A stretch of DNA of 64,000 bases. It comes from Halomonas sp. SpR1 (GTDB taxonomy: Bacteria; Pseudomonadota; Gammaproteobacteria; Pseudomonadales; Halomonadaceae). Below the pieces are notes generated by a model. That model ran no database searches and was not told the origin of the DNA. It saw only the letters and a list, made by a program, of their open reading frames with translations. Below are positions 44,280-54,376 of the stretch, in pieces; position 1 is the first letter of the stretch; each line of letters begins with the position of its first letter. Position numbers and translations under genes: made by a program. Where the stretch lies: NCBI RefSeq assembly GCF_031010175.1, contig NZ_JAUAMB010000002.1, positions 217,055 to 281,054 on the forward strand, written 5' to 3'.

Positions 44280-45697
44280 GCGGGGCTCTCCGTTTCCGTG
44301 CTCATAAAGGGGGTCAAGGCCTTGCGGGTGCCGGCAAATTTGCGGCGGATCTCTTCGTATTCATCTTCAGCGTTGCTGTCATACACGTTGCCGCCGCAGG
44401 TTTGCACGTAAGCGCGTTCGCCGTTGACGAATACCGTACGAATGGGAATTGCAAAGGTGCAGTCGCCGTTAAACGAGAACTGACCCACCGCGCCACCGTA
44501 GGGTCCGCGCCCATCGGTTTCCAGGTCGTCGATAATCTTCATCGCCTCAATCTTAGGGGCGCCGGTGAGTGTACCTGCGGGGAAGTTGCTGGCCAGCGCG
44601 CTGAACATGTCCTGGCCTTCGGCGATAATACCGACGATTTCGCTGGAGATATGCTGCACGTGGCTAAAGCGCTTGATATCCATCAGGCTGCGCACTTTCA
44701 CCGTGCCAAACTGCGCCACCCGGCCAATATCGTTGCGATGTAGATCCACAATCATATTGTGCTCGGCGATCTCTTTGGGGTCATTAAGCAGCGCACGGGC
44801 GAGCTGGGTGTCCTCTTGAGGCGTTTGGCCGCGTAGGGTAGTGCCTGCCAGGGGGAAGGTTTCCATCTCCCCTTGGCGCAGCCGGAACAGCAGCTCGGGG
44901 CTGGCGCCGATCAGCTTCTGCTCGCCAAATTTGACGTAGTACATCTGCGGCGAGGGGTTAATGGTGCGTAGCTGATCGTAGAGCGCCAAGGTATCGCCTT
45001 TAATGCTAAAGCGCTTTTTAAAGCCGACCTCACACTGGAATACTTTGCCGTCAATAATATCCTGCTTCACCTTGGCCACCGCCTCAGCATGCTCTGCCTG
45101 GCTCATGGTGTCGCCGAGTGCCGTGATATGCAGCGGGCCTGCTGGCTCATCGTCTGCATTAATCAGCGTCTGTAGAAATTCATAGCGGCTGTTGTCGTAG
45201 TAAAAGTAGGTGACTTCACCGGTCATCTTGTCGAGGATCAGACCATCTTTGTAGAGCCCAAAGCGAAACGTATCGAAATCATCGCTGGCCTTGAGTGTTA
45301 GTGATGGCTCGAAGTACTGCATAGCATCGTAGCCAAGATAACCGCTTAGCCCACCGGCGTACTTGCGGGAAATAATATTCTGCGGGATCAGACTGCGCAG
45401 CAGCTCGTAGGGGTTATCGCTGGGGTAGTGGTTGGCACTGCCTTCGCGGTCTTCGATGGTCAGCGTATGGCCGTTGGCGTAAAGCGTGTACTCGGGATCA
45501 AAGCCAATGATCGAGTGGCGCGCCATATGGCTATCTTCGCCCAGGGATTCCAGCATGTAGCAGGTATCAAAGCGGCGTTCGATTTTTTGAAATAACGCAA
45601 AGAAGTCGCAGTCCGCCGCCAAAGTCACATAGTGAGGTTTACGTGGCAGCGTGAAAGGCTGCGGGCCTGGTGAGGCATGCGTTTTGGCAGTGGTCAT
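44276..45697 (-). CDS. trpE: Anthranilate synthase component I
   Basis: 473 residues. Converts chorismate to anthranilate. The catalytic core is intact: QCEVGFKKRFSI, IGASPELLFRL, the EHNMIVDLHRNDIGRV segment, FPAGTLTGAPKIEAM, and GGAVGQFSFNGDCTFAI. The N-terminal regulatory region retains a MLES motif (residues near 48-51), the counterpart of the LLES motif that binds feedback-inhibiting tryptophan. Its N-terminus differs from the Pseudomonas-type TrpE that I would expect as the main copy, so it may be a second, separately regulated enzyme. It overlaps trpR and trpG by four bases each. Confidence 0.9.
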   Translation of the reverse strand: MTTAKTHASPGPQPFTLPRKPHYVTLAADCDFFALFQKIERRFDTCYMLESLGEDSHMARHSIIGFDPEYTLYANGHTLTIEDREGSANHYPSDNPYELLRSLIPQNIISRKYAGGLSGYLGYDAMQYFEPSLTLKASDDFDTFRFGLYKDGLILDKMTGEVTYFYYDNSRYEFLQTLINADDEPAGPLHITALGDTMSQAEHAEAVAKVKQDIIDGKVFQCEVGFKKRFSIKGDTLALYDQLRTINPSPQMYYVKFGEQKLIGASPELLFRLRQGEMETFPLAGTTLRGQTPQEDTQLARALLNDPKEIAEHNMIVDLHRNDIGRVAQFGTVKVRSLMDIKRFSHVQHISSEIVGIIAEGQDMFSALASNFPAGTLTGAPKIEAMKIIDDLETDGRGPYGGAVGQFSFNGDCTFAIPIRTVFVNGERAYVQTCGGNVYDSNAEDEYEEIRRKFAGTRKALTPFMSTETESPA

Positions 45698-45990
45698 GAT
45701 GCATCATTCCGTGAAGAAGGTGGCGAAGAGAGTGACGATGTTGAGGCTGGTAACGTTGCTAAGGCGCGGGAGCCCCGTGAAACCGTAGCGATACCCACGC
45801 CCAGGGTTTCGGCAATTTTGCGGTGTGGCACGCCTTCACGCAGCAGTCTAAAAATCTGTAGGCGTTTACTGATTTCTTGGTACTCTGCAGGCGTTAGCAG
45901 GCTAGCCAGCGCTGCGTCCATTGCTTCGGGTGAATCGATGGCGAGCAAGTGACGAATGAGTTCAGCCTGATAGTGTTCGTTTGCGGGCAT
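45694..45990 (-). CDS. trpR: Trp operon repressor TrpR
   Basis: 98 residues from ATG 45990 (a TTG two codons upstream is possible). All-helical TrpR: LLTPAEYQEISKRLQIFRLL, then the helix-turn-helix GVPHRKIAETLGVGIATVSR that binds operators when tryptophan is bound. Usual size for the family, with a Ser-rich tail. It is translationally fused to trpE by ATGA. A near-perfect operator lies 23 bases upstream, so it should repress its own operon. In Escherichia coli trpR is a separate transcription unit. Confidence 0.92.
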   Translation of the reverse strand: MPANEHYQAELIRHLLAIDSPEAMDAALASLLTPAEYQEISKRLQIFRLLREGVPHRKIAETLGVGIATVSRGSRALATLPASTSSLSSPPSSRNDAS

Positions 45991-46012
45991 GGTCAAGGCC
46001 GGTTAATAAGTT

Positions 46013-46032
46013 CGTACTAGTGTACTAGTACG
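46013..46032. promoter_or_regulatory. Trp operator
   Basis: CGTACTAGTGTACTAGTACG is palindromic except for its central bases and matches the classical TrpR operator half-site (CTAGT/ACTAG with GTAC flanks). It sits just upstream of trpR-trpE-trpG, where bound TrpR would block the leftward promoter. Confidence 0.9.
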
Positions 46033-46067
46033 TTACCTGATTGCTTAGGGAAGTCAAGTAGAGCTTG

Positions 46068-46203
46068 GCAATTAACAGGTGCCGGGGCAGGTTGAAGCGA
46101 GGGTCTTTCGCCCAGGGAAGGCGAAAGGAGCTCCCAGGGAGGGGTTAACGGCGCCCTCGCGGAAACCTGCCCTCGGCGCTGAGACGTGCAGGTCACCAAT
46201 TGC
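46068..46203. repeat. Nested inverted-repeat element (REP/MITE-like or structured RNA)
   Basis: Within 136 bases the arms nest: GCAATT at 46068 with AATTGC at 46198; GCCG-GGGCAGGTT (46081-46093) with AACCTGCCC-T-CGGC (46164-46177, one bulged base); GCGAGGG (46097-46103) with CCCTCGC (46154-46160); inner stem CTTTCGCC (46105-46112) with GGCGAAAG (46120-46127); and a small CTCC/GGAG stem at 46131-46141. The translated frames through it are low-complexity and Pro/Arg-rich, so no gene is supported. It resembles dispersed intergenic repeats, but no second copy occurs in this window. Confidence 0.75.
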
Positions 46204-46233
46204 GATAGACCTGTGGCAATTTAAGGAGCCCCG

Positions 46234-48126
46234 ATGACCAGTTATTTTATTCAAGCCTTTATTTACCTTGTCGCCGCGGTGATCGCGGTACCGCTTGCCA
46301 AGCGCTTTGGCCTGGGTTCAGTGCTAGGGTATTTGGTAGCCGGGGTAGTCATTGGCCCGATTCTGGGGCTGGTGGGTCAGGAGACCACCACTATCCAGCA
46401 CTTTGCCGAGTTTGGTGTGGTCATGATGCTGTTTCTGGTGGGCATGGAGCTTGATCCCAAGGGGCTCTGGGCCATGCGGGTTAGGCTAATTGGGCTGGGC
46501 GGGCTTCAGGTCGTGCTAACCGCAGCGGCAGGTACCGCTATCGCTTGGTGGTTGGGGCTTGTTTGGCAAACGGCCCTGGCGACGGGGTTAATCTTTGCAC
46601 TCTCTTCCACGGCGATTGTGCTGCAAACGCTCAATGAAAAGGGGCTGGCCAAAACCGAGGGTGGGCGCAGCGCTTTCTCGGTGCTGCTGTTTCAGGATAT
46701 TGCGGTAATACCCATGTTGGCGCTGATCCCGCTTTTAGCGCTACCTGAATTGATGGGGGCGGGCGGAGAGGGCGGCCACGCCAGCTTAAGCCTGGTTGCG
46801 CATTTGCCCGGCTGGGCGCACGCCATGGTGGTCGTGGCTGCTATCGCGAGTGTGATTGCCGGGGGCTACTACTTAATGCCGCTGCTGTTTCGCTATGTGA
46901 TTGGCTCTGGCCTGCGTGAAGTGTTTACCGCTACTGCGCTGATGCTGGTGGTTGGCATCGCCGCACTGATGAGTGTGGTCAACCTATCCCCCGCTCTGGG
47001 GGCCTTTCTGGCCGGAGTGGTGCTGGCCAACAGCGAGTTTAAACACGAACTGGAAGCCAATATTGAGCCCTTCAAAGGCCTGCTGCTGGGGCTGTTCTTT
47101 ATTACTGTAGGGGCGGGCATCAACTTCTCGGTGCTGGCGGCAGAGTGGGGCACGGTACTCTCGTTAGGTGTGGCGGTTATCGTTGTCAAAGGGGCGATTC
47201 TGCTGGGCTTGGCACTGTTGTTCCGGGTGCATGGTAGCAACGGTTGGCTGTTTACGTTAAGCCTTGCCCAAGCCGGTGAATTCGGCTTTGTGCTGCTCAC
47301 CTATAGTGTCCAAAACAATGTAATTCCTAGCGAAATTGCCCAGGTGCTTTCACTGGTTGTGGCGCTGTCGATGTTCTTAACGCCACTACTGTTTATTGCT
47401 TACGACCGCTTAGTGTTACCGCGTTACCAAACAGCCAAAAACGATGATCGGGAGGCTGATACCATTGAAGAGCAGGCACCGGTTATCGTTGCGGGGGTAG
47501 GTCGGTTTGGACAAATTATTTGCCGTTTGCTGCGCGCTAATAATATTCCCATTGTGGCTTTGGATCATGAGATCGAGCAGATCGAGAATCTGCGCAAAAT
47601 CAACATCAAAAGCTACTTTGGTGACGCCAGCCGCTCAGACTTGCTCGAAACTGCAGGGATTGAGCACGCCCGTTTGTTGGTCATCGCCCTAGATGATCGC
47701 GAACGCGCCGTGCAGATGGTCAAGCATGTAAAGCACGCCTATCCGCATGTTTGGGTATTGGCCCGCGCCTTTGACCGCGGCCACGGCTATCAGCTTCGCG
47801 ATGCAGGGGCCGACGATGTCATCAGCGAAACCTATCATTCAGCGCTGGAGTTAGGCGGTCACGCCTTGACTGCCATGGGCGTGCACCCCATGCGTGCCAA
47901 GCAAATGACCTGGGCCTTTGTGCAGAACGAAGATGCACACGAGGATGAACTGTTTAACGCCTGGAAAGAGATCGAAGAGGGCATCAGCTTTAGCCCCCGC
48001 TACGGCGAGCTATTTATGAAGCTGGAAGAGTCGCTGAATAGTGCCATGCAGCAGGACTGGCCAGAGCCCCAACGGGAGGATGTGCCGATCTGGACACCGC
48101 CAGACCAACATCGAGATACCGTTTAA
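46234..48126 (+). CDS. Kef-type monovalent cation:proton antiporter (CPA2)
   Basis: 630 residues with AAGGAG upstream of ATG. About twelve membrane helices over residues 1-390 form the Na/H-exchanger fold, including the LVGMELDPKGL and FQDIAVIPM segments. The HELEANIEPFKGLLLGLFFITVGAGI stretch (the first 20 residues being diagnostic) is very close to KefB/KefC. An RCK-N (TrkA-N) domain follows (about 408-520: VIVAGVGRFGQIICRLL), then a helical C-terminus. It probably exports potassium in exchange for protons under electrophile or osmotic control. The glutathione-gated partner KefF/KefG is not adjacent, so exact type is uncertain. It overlaps the convergent gene at 48123 by four bases. Confidence 0.88.
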   Translation: MTSYFIQAFIYLVAAVIAVPLAKRFGLGSVLGYLVAGVVIGPILGLVGQETTTIQHFAEFGVVMMLFLVGMELDPKGLWAMRVRLIGLGGLQVVLTAAAGTAIAWWLGLVWQTALATGLIFALSSTAIVLQTLNEKGLAKTEGGRSAFSVLLFQDIAVIPMLALIPLLALPELMGAGGEGGHASLSLVAHLPGWAHAMVVVAAIASVIAGGYYLMPLLFRYVIGSGLREVFTATALMLVVGIAALMSVVNLSPALGAFLAGVVLANSEFKHELEANIEPFKGLLLGLFFITVGAGINFSVLAAEWGTVLSLGVAVIVVKGAILLGLALLFRVHGSNGWLFTLSLAQAGEFGFVLLTYSVQNNVIPSEIAQVLSLVVALSMFLTPLLFIAYDRLVLPRYQTAKNDDREADTIEEQAPVIVAGVGRFGQIICRLLRANNIPIVALDHEIEQIENLRKINIKSYFGDASRSDLLETAGIEHARLLVIALDDRERAVQMVKHVKHAYPHVWVLARAFDRGHGYQLRDAGADDVISETYHSALELGGHALTAMGVHPMRAKQMTWAFVQNEDAHEDELFNAWKEIEEGISFSPRYGELFMKLEESLNSAMQQDWPEPQREDVPIWTPPDQHRDTV

Positions 48127-48686
48127 AATGGCAGGTGCAAAGAAGCGCTTAACATATTGAGGTGGCTGAGGGTGGGGGCGTCGATGCGCTCATACTCCAG
48201 GCGACTGACGAGGCGGTTAATCGTCACCGTGGCGCCGAAGCCCTGCAGCAGGGCAGAGCCGCTTTCGTCTGCATTTTCCAGGTTGCTGTCACCACGCCAT
48301 TCAGTAATGCCGGACTTCGCATAGACGCTGAAAGCGCCCATGCGAACACCGGCAACAATGGCGCCACCCAAACTCAGCGTATCCATAATCAGCGGATTAA
48401 TACTGGAGGAAGTGGCGATTTCTTCACTTTCCCGGTAGGCAATTTCGGCGCCGATATCGAGTTGGGGGAGCCGCCAGGGACTGAAGCCTGCGGTTACGCG
48501 AAAACCGCTGGTATAGTTATCAAGGCTTTGCAGGTCGCTACCTTCCAAGATAACGCCGTTTTCCAGCTGCATAAGTTCGCTATTGGGAGCGGTATACGCC
48601 ATCACCGGCGGGGCGTCGTCGGCGTAGCTGCTAAACCAGGGAACAGAGCAGCAGAGCAGGGTGCTTGCCAAGCGTTTGATTGGCAT
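48123..48686 (-). CDS. Small outer-membrane beta-barrel-like protein
   Basis: 187 residues. A signal peptide (MPIKRLASTLLCCSVPWFSSYA, cleavage near 22) precedes alternating polar/hydrophobic strands (FRVTAGFSPWRL, LDIGAEIAYRES, LGGAIVAGVRMGAFSVYAKSG) and the C-terminal Phe typical of outer-membrane barrels. It resembles small OmpA-barrel or YfaZ-type proteins. Two cysteines in the signal region (LLCCS) could suggest a lipobox, but the spacing is not a good match. Function unknown. Confidence 0.7.
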   Translation of the reverse strand: MPIKRLASTLLCCSVPWFSSYADDAPPVMAYTAPNSELMQLENGVILEGSDLQSLDNYTSGFRVTAGFSPWRLPQLDIGAEIAYRESEEIATSSSINPLIMDTLSLGGAIVAGVRMGAFSVYAKSGITEWRGDSNLENADESGSALLQGFGATVTINRLVSRLEYERIDAPTLSHLNMLSASLHLPF

Positions 48687-48765
48687 TTCTCGTACACCTA
48701 TCGTTTCATACCCAAATATTGCCGAATACCCACGGGTAGGGAGGAAAAAGCTATTGCCATTCAGA

Positions 48766-49590
48766 TTAGCAACTGGCTTGGATTTCCACCACTTTAATTG
48801 CGCCCTGAGCTAGGTTATCGACTAAGTTTTTACCCATTGTCAGAAAGCGTTCGCCAAATACCCACTGGGGCGACAGCACCGCTTGCCGTGGCATCTGCTC
48901 TTTTTGCCGTTGGCGCTGGCGCCACGCCAGGGCCATTTCACTCCAGTCGTCTATGTGTTCAAGCTGAAAGTCATCGTTTTCCAGCAGTCGAGTCAACTCA
49001 ACCAGGCTTAGTAAATGGGAGTGCGCAGAAGAAGCTGCCCAAGGTACCGGGTAGCGAAGATGTGCCACATTGGGGCCGCTGACCACCTCATGCATCACTA
49101 GCTGCCCACCAGGGCGCAGAACTCGACGGCTTTCTGAGATTACCCTGGCAGCGTTAGGCATTTTCAGCAGGCTATGCTGAAAGAGCACAGCATCAAAGCT
49201 GCTATCGACAAACGGCAGGGCGCTCGCGTCACCGGTTACCCAGGCAAGGGGTAGCGCATCAGGCTGCTTTACCCGCGAACTCAGCGCCCTGTTCAGTGCA
49301 CTGAAACCATGGGTAATGTCCAGCCCGGTCATTTGAAAGCCTAGCGCGGCACCCTGGCGCATCAAACCGCCCAGGCCCGCACCGATATCAAGCACTTTGC
49401 CGTGGGTGTCAGGGTTGAGCCGTTTAAGCAGTCGAGCGGAAGCCGCCACGCCGCCAATATGCAATTGATCCAAGGGGGCCAGTTGATGCAGCGTAGGGCC
49501 AGCGGGGTAGTGGGCATCTATTTGCGCCAATACCTCATCAGCGCGCAGGGCGCGCTGATAGTGATCCGCTAAAAGGTGGGAGTCCATCAT
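48766..49590 (-). CDS. Class I SAM-dependent methyltransferase
   Basis: 274 residues. Methyltransf_11-type domain: motif I KVLDIGAGLGGLMRQGA (about 66-80), acidic loop GLDITHGF, motif II GDASALPFVDSSFDAVLFQH, motif III RVLRPGGQLVMHEVV. Substrate cannot be read; the fold and LDIGAGxGG are shared with glycine/sarcosine and ubiquinone methyltransferases. The ATG at 49590 is doubled (49587 is also possible). It follows the acyl-CoA synthetase by three bases on the same strand, so it may be the last gene of the liu operon. Confidence 0.85.
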   Translation of the reverse strand: MMDSHLLADHYQRALRADEVLAQIDAHYPAGPTLHQLAPLDQLHIGGVAASARLLKRLNPDTHGKVLDIGAGLGGLMRQGAALGFQMTGLDITHGFSALNRALSSRVKQPDALPLAWVTGDASALPFVDSSFDAVLFQHSLLKMPNAARVISESRRVLRPGGQLVMHEVVSGPNVAHLRYPVPWAASSAHSHLLSLVELTRLLENDDFQLEHIDDWSEMALAWRQRQRQKEQMPRQAVLSPQWVFGERFLTMGKNLVDNLAQGAIKVVEIQASC

Positions 49591-49593
49591 CGC

Positions 49594-51297
49594 TTACGAA
49601 TCTTGATCCAAGCCCAGCTCTTGGATGGAAATTTCCCGCATCTTGAATTTCTGAATTTTGCCGGTGACGGTCATTGGGAATTCGTCAACGAACTTGAAGT
49701 AGCGCGGTATTTTGAAGTGAGTGATCTTGCCCTTGCAGTACTCGCGCAGCTCCTCGCCGCTCACCTCACCCGCAGTGCTGTTGAGTTTTACCCAGGCAAT
49801 CAGTTCTTCGCCGTACTTCTTGTCGGGAACGCCGGTGACCTGCACTTCGGAGATCGCCGGGTGGGCGTATAAGAACTCCTCGATCTCTTTGGGATAGACG
49901 TTCTCGCCGCCGCGAATCACCATATCTTTTATGCGACCGACGATCTGGATGTAGCCCTCTTCATCCATGGTGGCCAGGTCGCCGGTGTGCATCCAGCCCG
50001 CTTCGTCGATGGCCTCGGCGGTGGCTTTATCATTGTTCCAGTACTTCAGCATCACGCTGTAGCCACGGGTACATAGCTCGCCGATCTCACCCCTAGGCAG
50101 AATGCCGCCGTTGCCGGGGTCGACGATTTTGTTTTCCAGGTGGGGCTGCGTGCGGCCTACGGTGGAAACGCGCTTATCAATACTGTCATTGGCGCCGGTC
50201 TGGGTAGATACCGGGCTGGTTTCGGTCATGCCGTAGGCGATCTGTACGCCCTTCATGTTCATCTTGTTGATCACCTGCTTCATGATCTCCGCGGGGCAGA
50301 TGGAGCCTGCCATGATGCCGGTGCGCAGTGATGAGAGGTCGGTGCTAGGGAAGTCTGGGTGATCCAGCTCAGCGATAAACATGGTCGGCACCCCGTATAG
50401 CGCGGTGGCTTTTTGCTCATGAACCGCCTTTAGCACTTTGCCGGGGTCAAAACCTTCATCCGGGTAGATCATGGTAGCGCCGTGGGTCACGCAGCCTAAG
50501 TTGCCCATGACCATGCCAAAGCAGTGGTAAAGCGGCACCGGGATCACCAGGCGATCTTTGCTGGTAAAGCCCATACTCTCCGCCACGAAAAAGCCGTTGT
50601 TGAGAATATTGTGGTGGGAGAGTGTGGCGCCTTTGGGAAAGCCGGTGGTGCCTGAGGTGTACTGAATATTAATGGCGTCATCAAACTGCAGCGTCGCCTG
50701 CAGGTCGTCCACATCGGTTTGACTAACTTTGTTAGCTTCTTCCATCAGGTCAGACCAGCGCCACATGCCACTGAGTTTTTCACTACTTAAATTAATAATG
50801 CACTCAAGATCAGGCAGCTTTTGCGACTTCAGTTCACCTTCAGCGCAACTACTAAGTTCTGGAGCCAGCTCATATAGCATGGCGCTGTAGTCAGAGCTTT
50901 TGAAACTATTGGCGGTGACCAGAAAACGAGCGCCGGATTGATTCAGCGCGTACTCCAATTCATGGGTACGGTAAGAAGGATTAATATTGACCAGAATGGC
51001 GCCAATTTTGGCGGTAGCAAACTGGGTGAGTGTCCATTCGCTGCAGTTGGGTGCCCAAATGGCCACTCGGTCGCCTTTGTTGACACCGATAGCGAGCAAG
51101 GCGCGGGCACAGCGGTTGACCTCTTCCTGGAGTTGGCGATAGCTCCAGTGAATGTTCTGGTGCACAACGATCAGCGCATCGTTATCAGCATACTGGGACG
51201 CGATCTGGTCGAATTTATCGCCAATGGTCATACCTAGCAGTGGCTTGTCCGCCATGCTGCTGGAGTAGCTGGGTTGGGTAAGAGCAGATGATGCCAT
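49594..51297 (-). CDS. AMP-binding acyl-CoA synthetase
   Basis: 567 residues. ATP-dependent ligase forming acyl-CoA from a free acid. The adenylation loop [43 protein letters not shown] and the C-terminal catalytic lysine in [12 protein letters not shown] are present. GGAGAG lies upstream of ATG 51297. The gene follows HMG-CoA lyase with 80 bases between. A role in activating short or branched acids (isovalerate or acetoacetate-like) for the liu pathway is inferred from position; it could also be a medium-chain synthetase. Confidence 0.88.
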   Translation of the reverse strand: MASSALTQPSYSSSMADKPLLGMTIGDKFDQIASQYADNDALIVVHQNIHWSYRQLQEEVNRCARALLAIGVNKGDRVAIWAPNCSEWTLTQFATAKIGAILVNINPSYRTHELEYALNQSGARFLVTANSFKSSDYSAMLYELAPELSSCAEGELKSQKLPDLECIINLSSEKLSGMWRWSDLMEEANKVSQTDVDDLQATLQFDDAINIQYTSGTTGFPKGATLSHHNILNNGFFVAESMGFTSKDRLVIPVPLYHCFGMVMGNLGCVTHGATMIYPDEGFDPGKVLKAVHEQKATALYGVPTMFIAELDHPDFPSTDLSSLRTGIMAGSICPAEIMKQVINKMNMKGVQIAYGMTETSPVSTQTGANDSIDKRVSTVGRTQPHLENKIVDPGNGGILPRGEIGELCTRGYSVMLKYWNNDKATAEAIDEAGWMHTGDLATMDEEGYIQIVGRIKDMVIRGGENVYPKEIEEFLYAHPAISEVQVTGVPDKKYGEELIAWVKLNSTAGEVSGEELREYCKGKITHFKIPRYFKFVDEFPMTVTGKIQKFKMREISIQELGLDQDS

Positions 51298-51377
51298 GTT
51301 AAGACTCTCCGATATTTTTCTTGTCCGAGCGGGAAGGCAGAGGGTAGTTAGCTGCTTTTATTGTTCTATTTCGAATT

Positions 51378-52283
51378 TTAATGGCTAGGGCCTTTTGCCA
51401 GGGCGACTTTGGCGCTCGGCTTGCGGCCTAGTTCGCCGGTGATCCAAAAGCCAGTATCAATTACCGCCTGTAGGTCGATGCCCGTTTCAATGCCTAGCCC
51501 TTCAAGCAGATAGAGCACGTCTTCGGTGGCTACGTTGCCGGAGGCGCCCTTGGCGTAGGGGCAGCCGCCGAGACCTGCTGTAGCAGCGTCAATCACGCTG
51601 ACGCCCTCTTCCATTACCGCGTACAGGTTGGCCAGCGCCATGCCGTAGGTGTCGTGGAAGTGAGCGGCCAGGAACTCTATAGGCACCTGCTGCTGAACGG
51701 CTTCAATCATGCGCTTGGCGGCCAGTGGTGTCCCTACGCCGATGGTGTCGCCCAGTGATACCTCGTAGCAGCCCATCTCATAAAGCGCCTTGGCCACCTC
51801 GGCCACTTTGCTGGGATCGATATCGCCTTCATAGGGGCAGCCCAATACACAGGAGACGTAGCCACGCACGCGCACACCCGCATCCCGGGCACGATCGAGT
51901 ACTGGCTCGAAACGGGTCAGTGACTCAGCAATGGAGCAGTTGATGTTTTTTTGTGAAAAAGCTTCAGACGCCGCACCAAATACCGCCACCTCTTCCACGC
52001 CAACCGTAAGGGCGTTTTCCAGCCCTTTCAGGTTGGGCGTCAGCGCAGAGTAGACCACGCCGGGCTGACGCTGGATGCCCGCCATCACTTCGACGGCGTC
52101 ACCCATTTGCGGTACCCACTTGGGTGACACGAAACTGGCGGCTTCAATATGCGCGATACCCGCTTTGGCAAGCCGTTCGATCAGGGCAATTTTAGTCGCG
52201 GTCGGCACGATGGCCCCTGGCTCGTTTTGCAGGCCGTCACGGGGGGCCATCTCGAACAGCTTAACGGAGGTAGGCAGTGGCAT
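51378..52283 (-). CDS. liuE: Hydroxymethylglutaryl-CoA lyase
   Basis: 301 residues. Last step of leucine degradation: cleaves HMG-CoA to acetyl-CoA and acetoacetate. The N-terminal [12 protein letters not shown], the metal-binding [12 protein letters not shown], and the signature [20 protein letters not shown] with the catalytic Cys are all present. AGGAG precedes ATG 52283. Part of liuR-A-B-C-D-E. Confidence 0.96.
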   Translation of the reverse strand: MPLPTSVKLFEMAPRDGLQNEPGAIVPTATKIALIERLAKAGIAHIEAASFVSPKWVPQMGDAVEVMAGIQRQPGVVYSALTPNLKGLENALTVGVEEVAVFGAASEAFSQKNINCSIAESLTRFEPVLDRARDAGVRVRGYVSCVLGCPYEGDIDPSKVAEVAKALYEMGCYEVSLGDTIGVGTPLAAKRMIEAVQQQVPIEFLAAHFHDTYGMALANLYAVMEEGVSVIDAATAGLGGCPYAKGASGNVATEDVLYLLEGLGIETGIDLQAVIDTGFWITGELGRKPSAKVALAKGPSH

Positions 52284-52294
52284 AGGGTGAGCTC

Positions 52295-54376
52295 CTATTC
52301 GTTAGCGGCAAAGTCGAGCAGCACGGCGCCCTGGCTGACTGTGTCGCCAGCCTCGAAGTGGAACGATTCGACGCTGCCATTGGCAGGGGCCGTCATGGTG
52401 TGCTCCATTTTCATGGCCTCCATCACCATCAGCGGCATGCCTTTCTCAACCGCCACGCCGGGTTCCACCAGCAGGGCAACGACGGTGCCGTTCATGGGTG
52501 CTGTTAGGGTGGACTCTGCTTCGTGGTGGCCGTGATCGATGGCATCGATGCGCCGCCAGAATAGGCGGGTTTCACCGCTGGGGTCAGCCATCACCACTAC
52601 ATGACCGTCGCGGCGCGCCTGCAGGCGGCGGCGGTGGCCGTTCAAGGTGACGGCGACCGCATCACCGGTCAGGGGCTGCAGGCTCGCGGTGAGGGTCTCA
52701 TCGCCGATAGTAAGGTTCCACAGTGATTCGCTCGCGCTGCGTTTACCTTCGACGATCACTACCGCCTCATCGCTATCCGGCGCTTGGGCACTTGCCGGGT
52801 CACACAGGGCGATGCGAATGGTGTGGGGTGCATTCAGGCGGAAGCCATCGTGGCGATCCCAGGGGGAGTCGCTTTCACACTCCTGGGCGAGTTGATTCAG
52901 GCCAATCAGCGCCGCGCTGGCGTAAGCCTCCATGCTGTAGGTGCGCGGGGCAAACAGTGTGGCTTCATTACGTTCAATAAAGCGGGTGTCCAGCTCCACG
53001 TTCTTAAAGCCCGGGTGAGTGGCCAGACGCATCAAGAAGGCGCGGTTGGTCACTACGCCCTGCACGTCCAGCGCCGCCAGAGCCCGGTTAAGGGTGGCCA
53101 GCGCCGCATCGCGATCGGCACCGTGAACAATCAGTTTGGCGAGCATCGGGTCGTAATGCATGGAGACTGCATCGCCGCTCTCTACGCCGCTGTCCAGGCG
53201 TACTTGGTCAGCGCTCAAGCCCGCACCTTCTAAATCCAGTGCAAAGCGGTTGAGCAGGCCGGTGGCGGGTAGGAAATCCTGATCCGGGTCTTCGGCGTAA
53301 ATACGCGCCTCAAAGCTGTGGCCGGTGATGGTCAGTTCATCCTGTCGGCAGGGCAGCGGCTCGCCCATGGCAACGCGTAGCTGCCACTCGACCAGATCCT
53401 GGCCGGTAATCATTTCCGTGACCGGGTGTTCAACCTGAAGACGGGTGTTCATCTCCATAAAGTAGAACGATCCGTCCGCATCTAATAGAAATTCCACGGT
53501 GCCCGCGCCCACGTAGCCGATCTCTTGGGCGGCGCGCACGGCAGCATCGCCCATGGCGCTGCGCAGCTCCGCGGTCATGCCAGGGGCGGGAGCTTCTTCG
53601 ATGACTTTTTGGTGGCGGCGCTGAACGCTGCAGTCCCGCTCGAACAGATACACGCCGTTGCCGTGACGGTCGCAGAACACCTGCACTTCCACATGGCGTG
53701 GCTGCACCAAGTATTTTTCGATCAGCATACGGTCGTCGCCGAAGGCGGCTTTCGACTCGCGGCGGCAGCCGTCTAATGCAGCCTGAAAACCATCACCGTT
53801 TTCCACCACGCGCATGCCTTTACCACCTCCACCGGCGCTGGCTTTGAGCATCACCGGGTAGCCGATCTTATCGGCTTCGCTACGTAGCAGAGCGTCGTCT
53901 TGGTCGTCGCCGTGGTAGCCCGGTACCAGCGGCACACCAGCATTGGCCATGCGGGCTTTGGCGGCAGATTTATCGCCCATGGCGGCAATCGCCGAGGCGG
54001 GCGGGCCGACAAAGGTAATGCCTGCTTCTTCAAGGGCCTTAACGAAGCTGCCGTTTTCAGACAAAAAGCCGTAGCCAGGGTGAATCGCGCCGGTGCCTGT
54101 TCGCTTGGCGGCGTCGATGACGGCATCAATATTAAGGTAGCTTTCGCGAGCAGCAGCGGGGCCTAAACGCACGGCCTCATCGGCTTCGCGTACGTGCCGG
54201 GCGCTGGCATCGGCGTCAGAGTAGACCGCCACGGTTTTCAGCCCCATACGGCGCGCAGTGCGCATTACACGGCAGGCGATCTCACCGCGGTTGACGACCA
54301 GCAAGGTATCAAAAGGCGTTGTGCGAGCGGCGTTTTCAGCTTTTTCGTCTTTTGCGTTAGTGGGCGAATGACTCAT
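52295..54376 (-). CDS. liuD: Methylcrotonoyl-CoA carboxylase alpha (biotin) subunit
   Basis: 693 residues. Biotin carboxylase domain (about 22-470: [42 protein letters not shown]) and a C-terminal biotin carrier with [11 protein letters not shown], in which Lys656 carries biotin. Between them is the linker typical of MCC. With the beta subunit it converts 3-methylcrotonyl-CoA to 3-methylglutaconyl-CoA. The start overlaps the liuC stop by four bases. Confidence 0.96.
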   Translation of the reverse strand: MSHSPTNAKDEKAENAARTTPFDTLLVVNRGEIACRVMRTARRMGLKTVAVYSDADASARHVREADEAVRLGPAAARESYLNIDAVIDAAKRTGTGAIHPGYGFLSENGSFVKALEEAGITFVGPPASAIAAMGDKSAAKARMANAGVPLVPGYHGDDQDDALLRSEADKIGYPVMLKASAGGGGKGMRVVENGDGFQAALDGCRRESKAAFGDDRMLIEKYLVQPRHVEVQVFCDRHGNGVYLFERDCSVQRRHQKVIEEAPAPGMTAELRSAMGDAAVRAAQEIGYVGAGTVEFLLDADGSFYFMEMNTRLQVEHPVTEMITGQDLVEWQLRVAMGEPLPCRQDELTITGHSFEARIYAEDPDQDFLPATGLLNRFALDLEGAGLSADQVRLDSGVESGDAVSMHYDPMLAKLIVHGADRDAALATLNRALAALDVQGVVTNRAFLMRLATHPGFKNVELDTRFIERNEATLFAPRTYSMEAYASAALIGLNQLAQECESDSPWDRHDGFRLNAPHTIRIALCDPASAQAPDSDEAVVIVEGKRSASESLWNLTIGDETLTASLQPLTGDAVAVTLNGHRRRLQARRDGHVVVMADPSGETRLFWRRIDAIDHGHHEAESTLTAPMNGTVVALLVEPGVAVEKGMPLMVMEAMKMEHTMTAPANGSVESFHFEAGDTVSQGAVLLDFAANE

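Noticed and set aside
46017..46254. Two 60-codon minus-strand frames through the inverted-repeat element
   Set aside because: Pro/Arg-rich translations of palindromic DNA with no start context; treated as spurious frames from the repeat.
49576..49872. Plus-strand frames opposite the liu, acyl-CoA synthetase and trp genes
   Set aside because: They mirror strongly conserved minus-strand enzymes and have no independent motifs.
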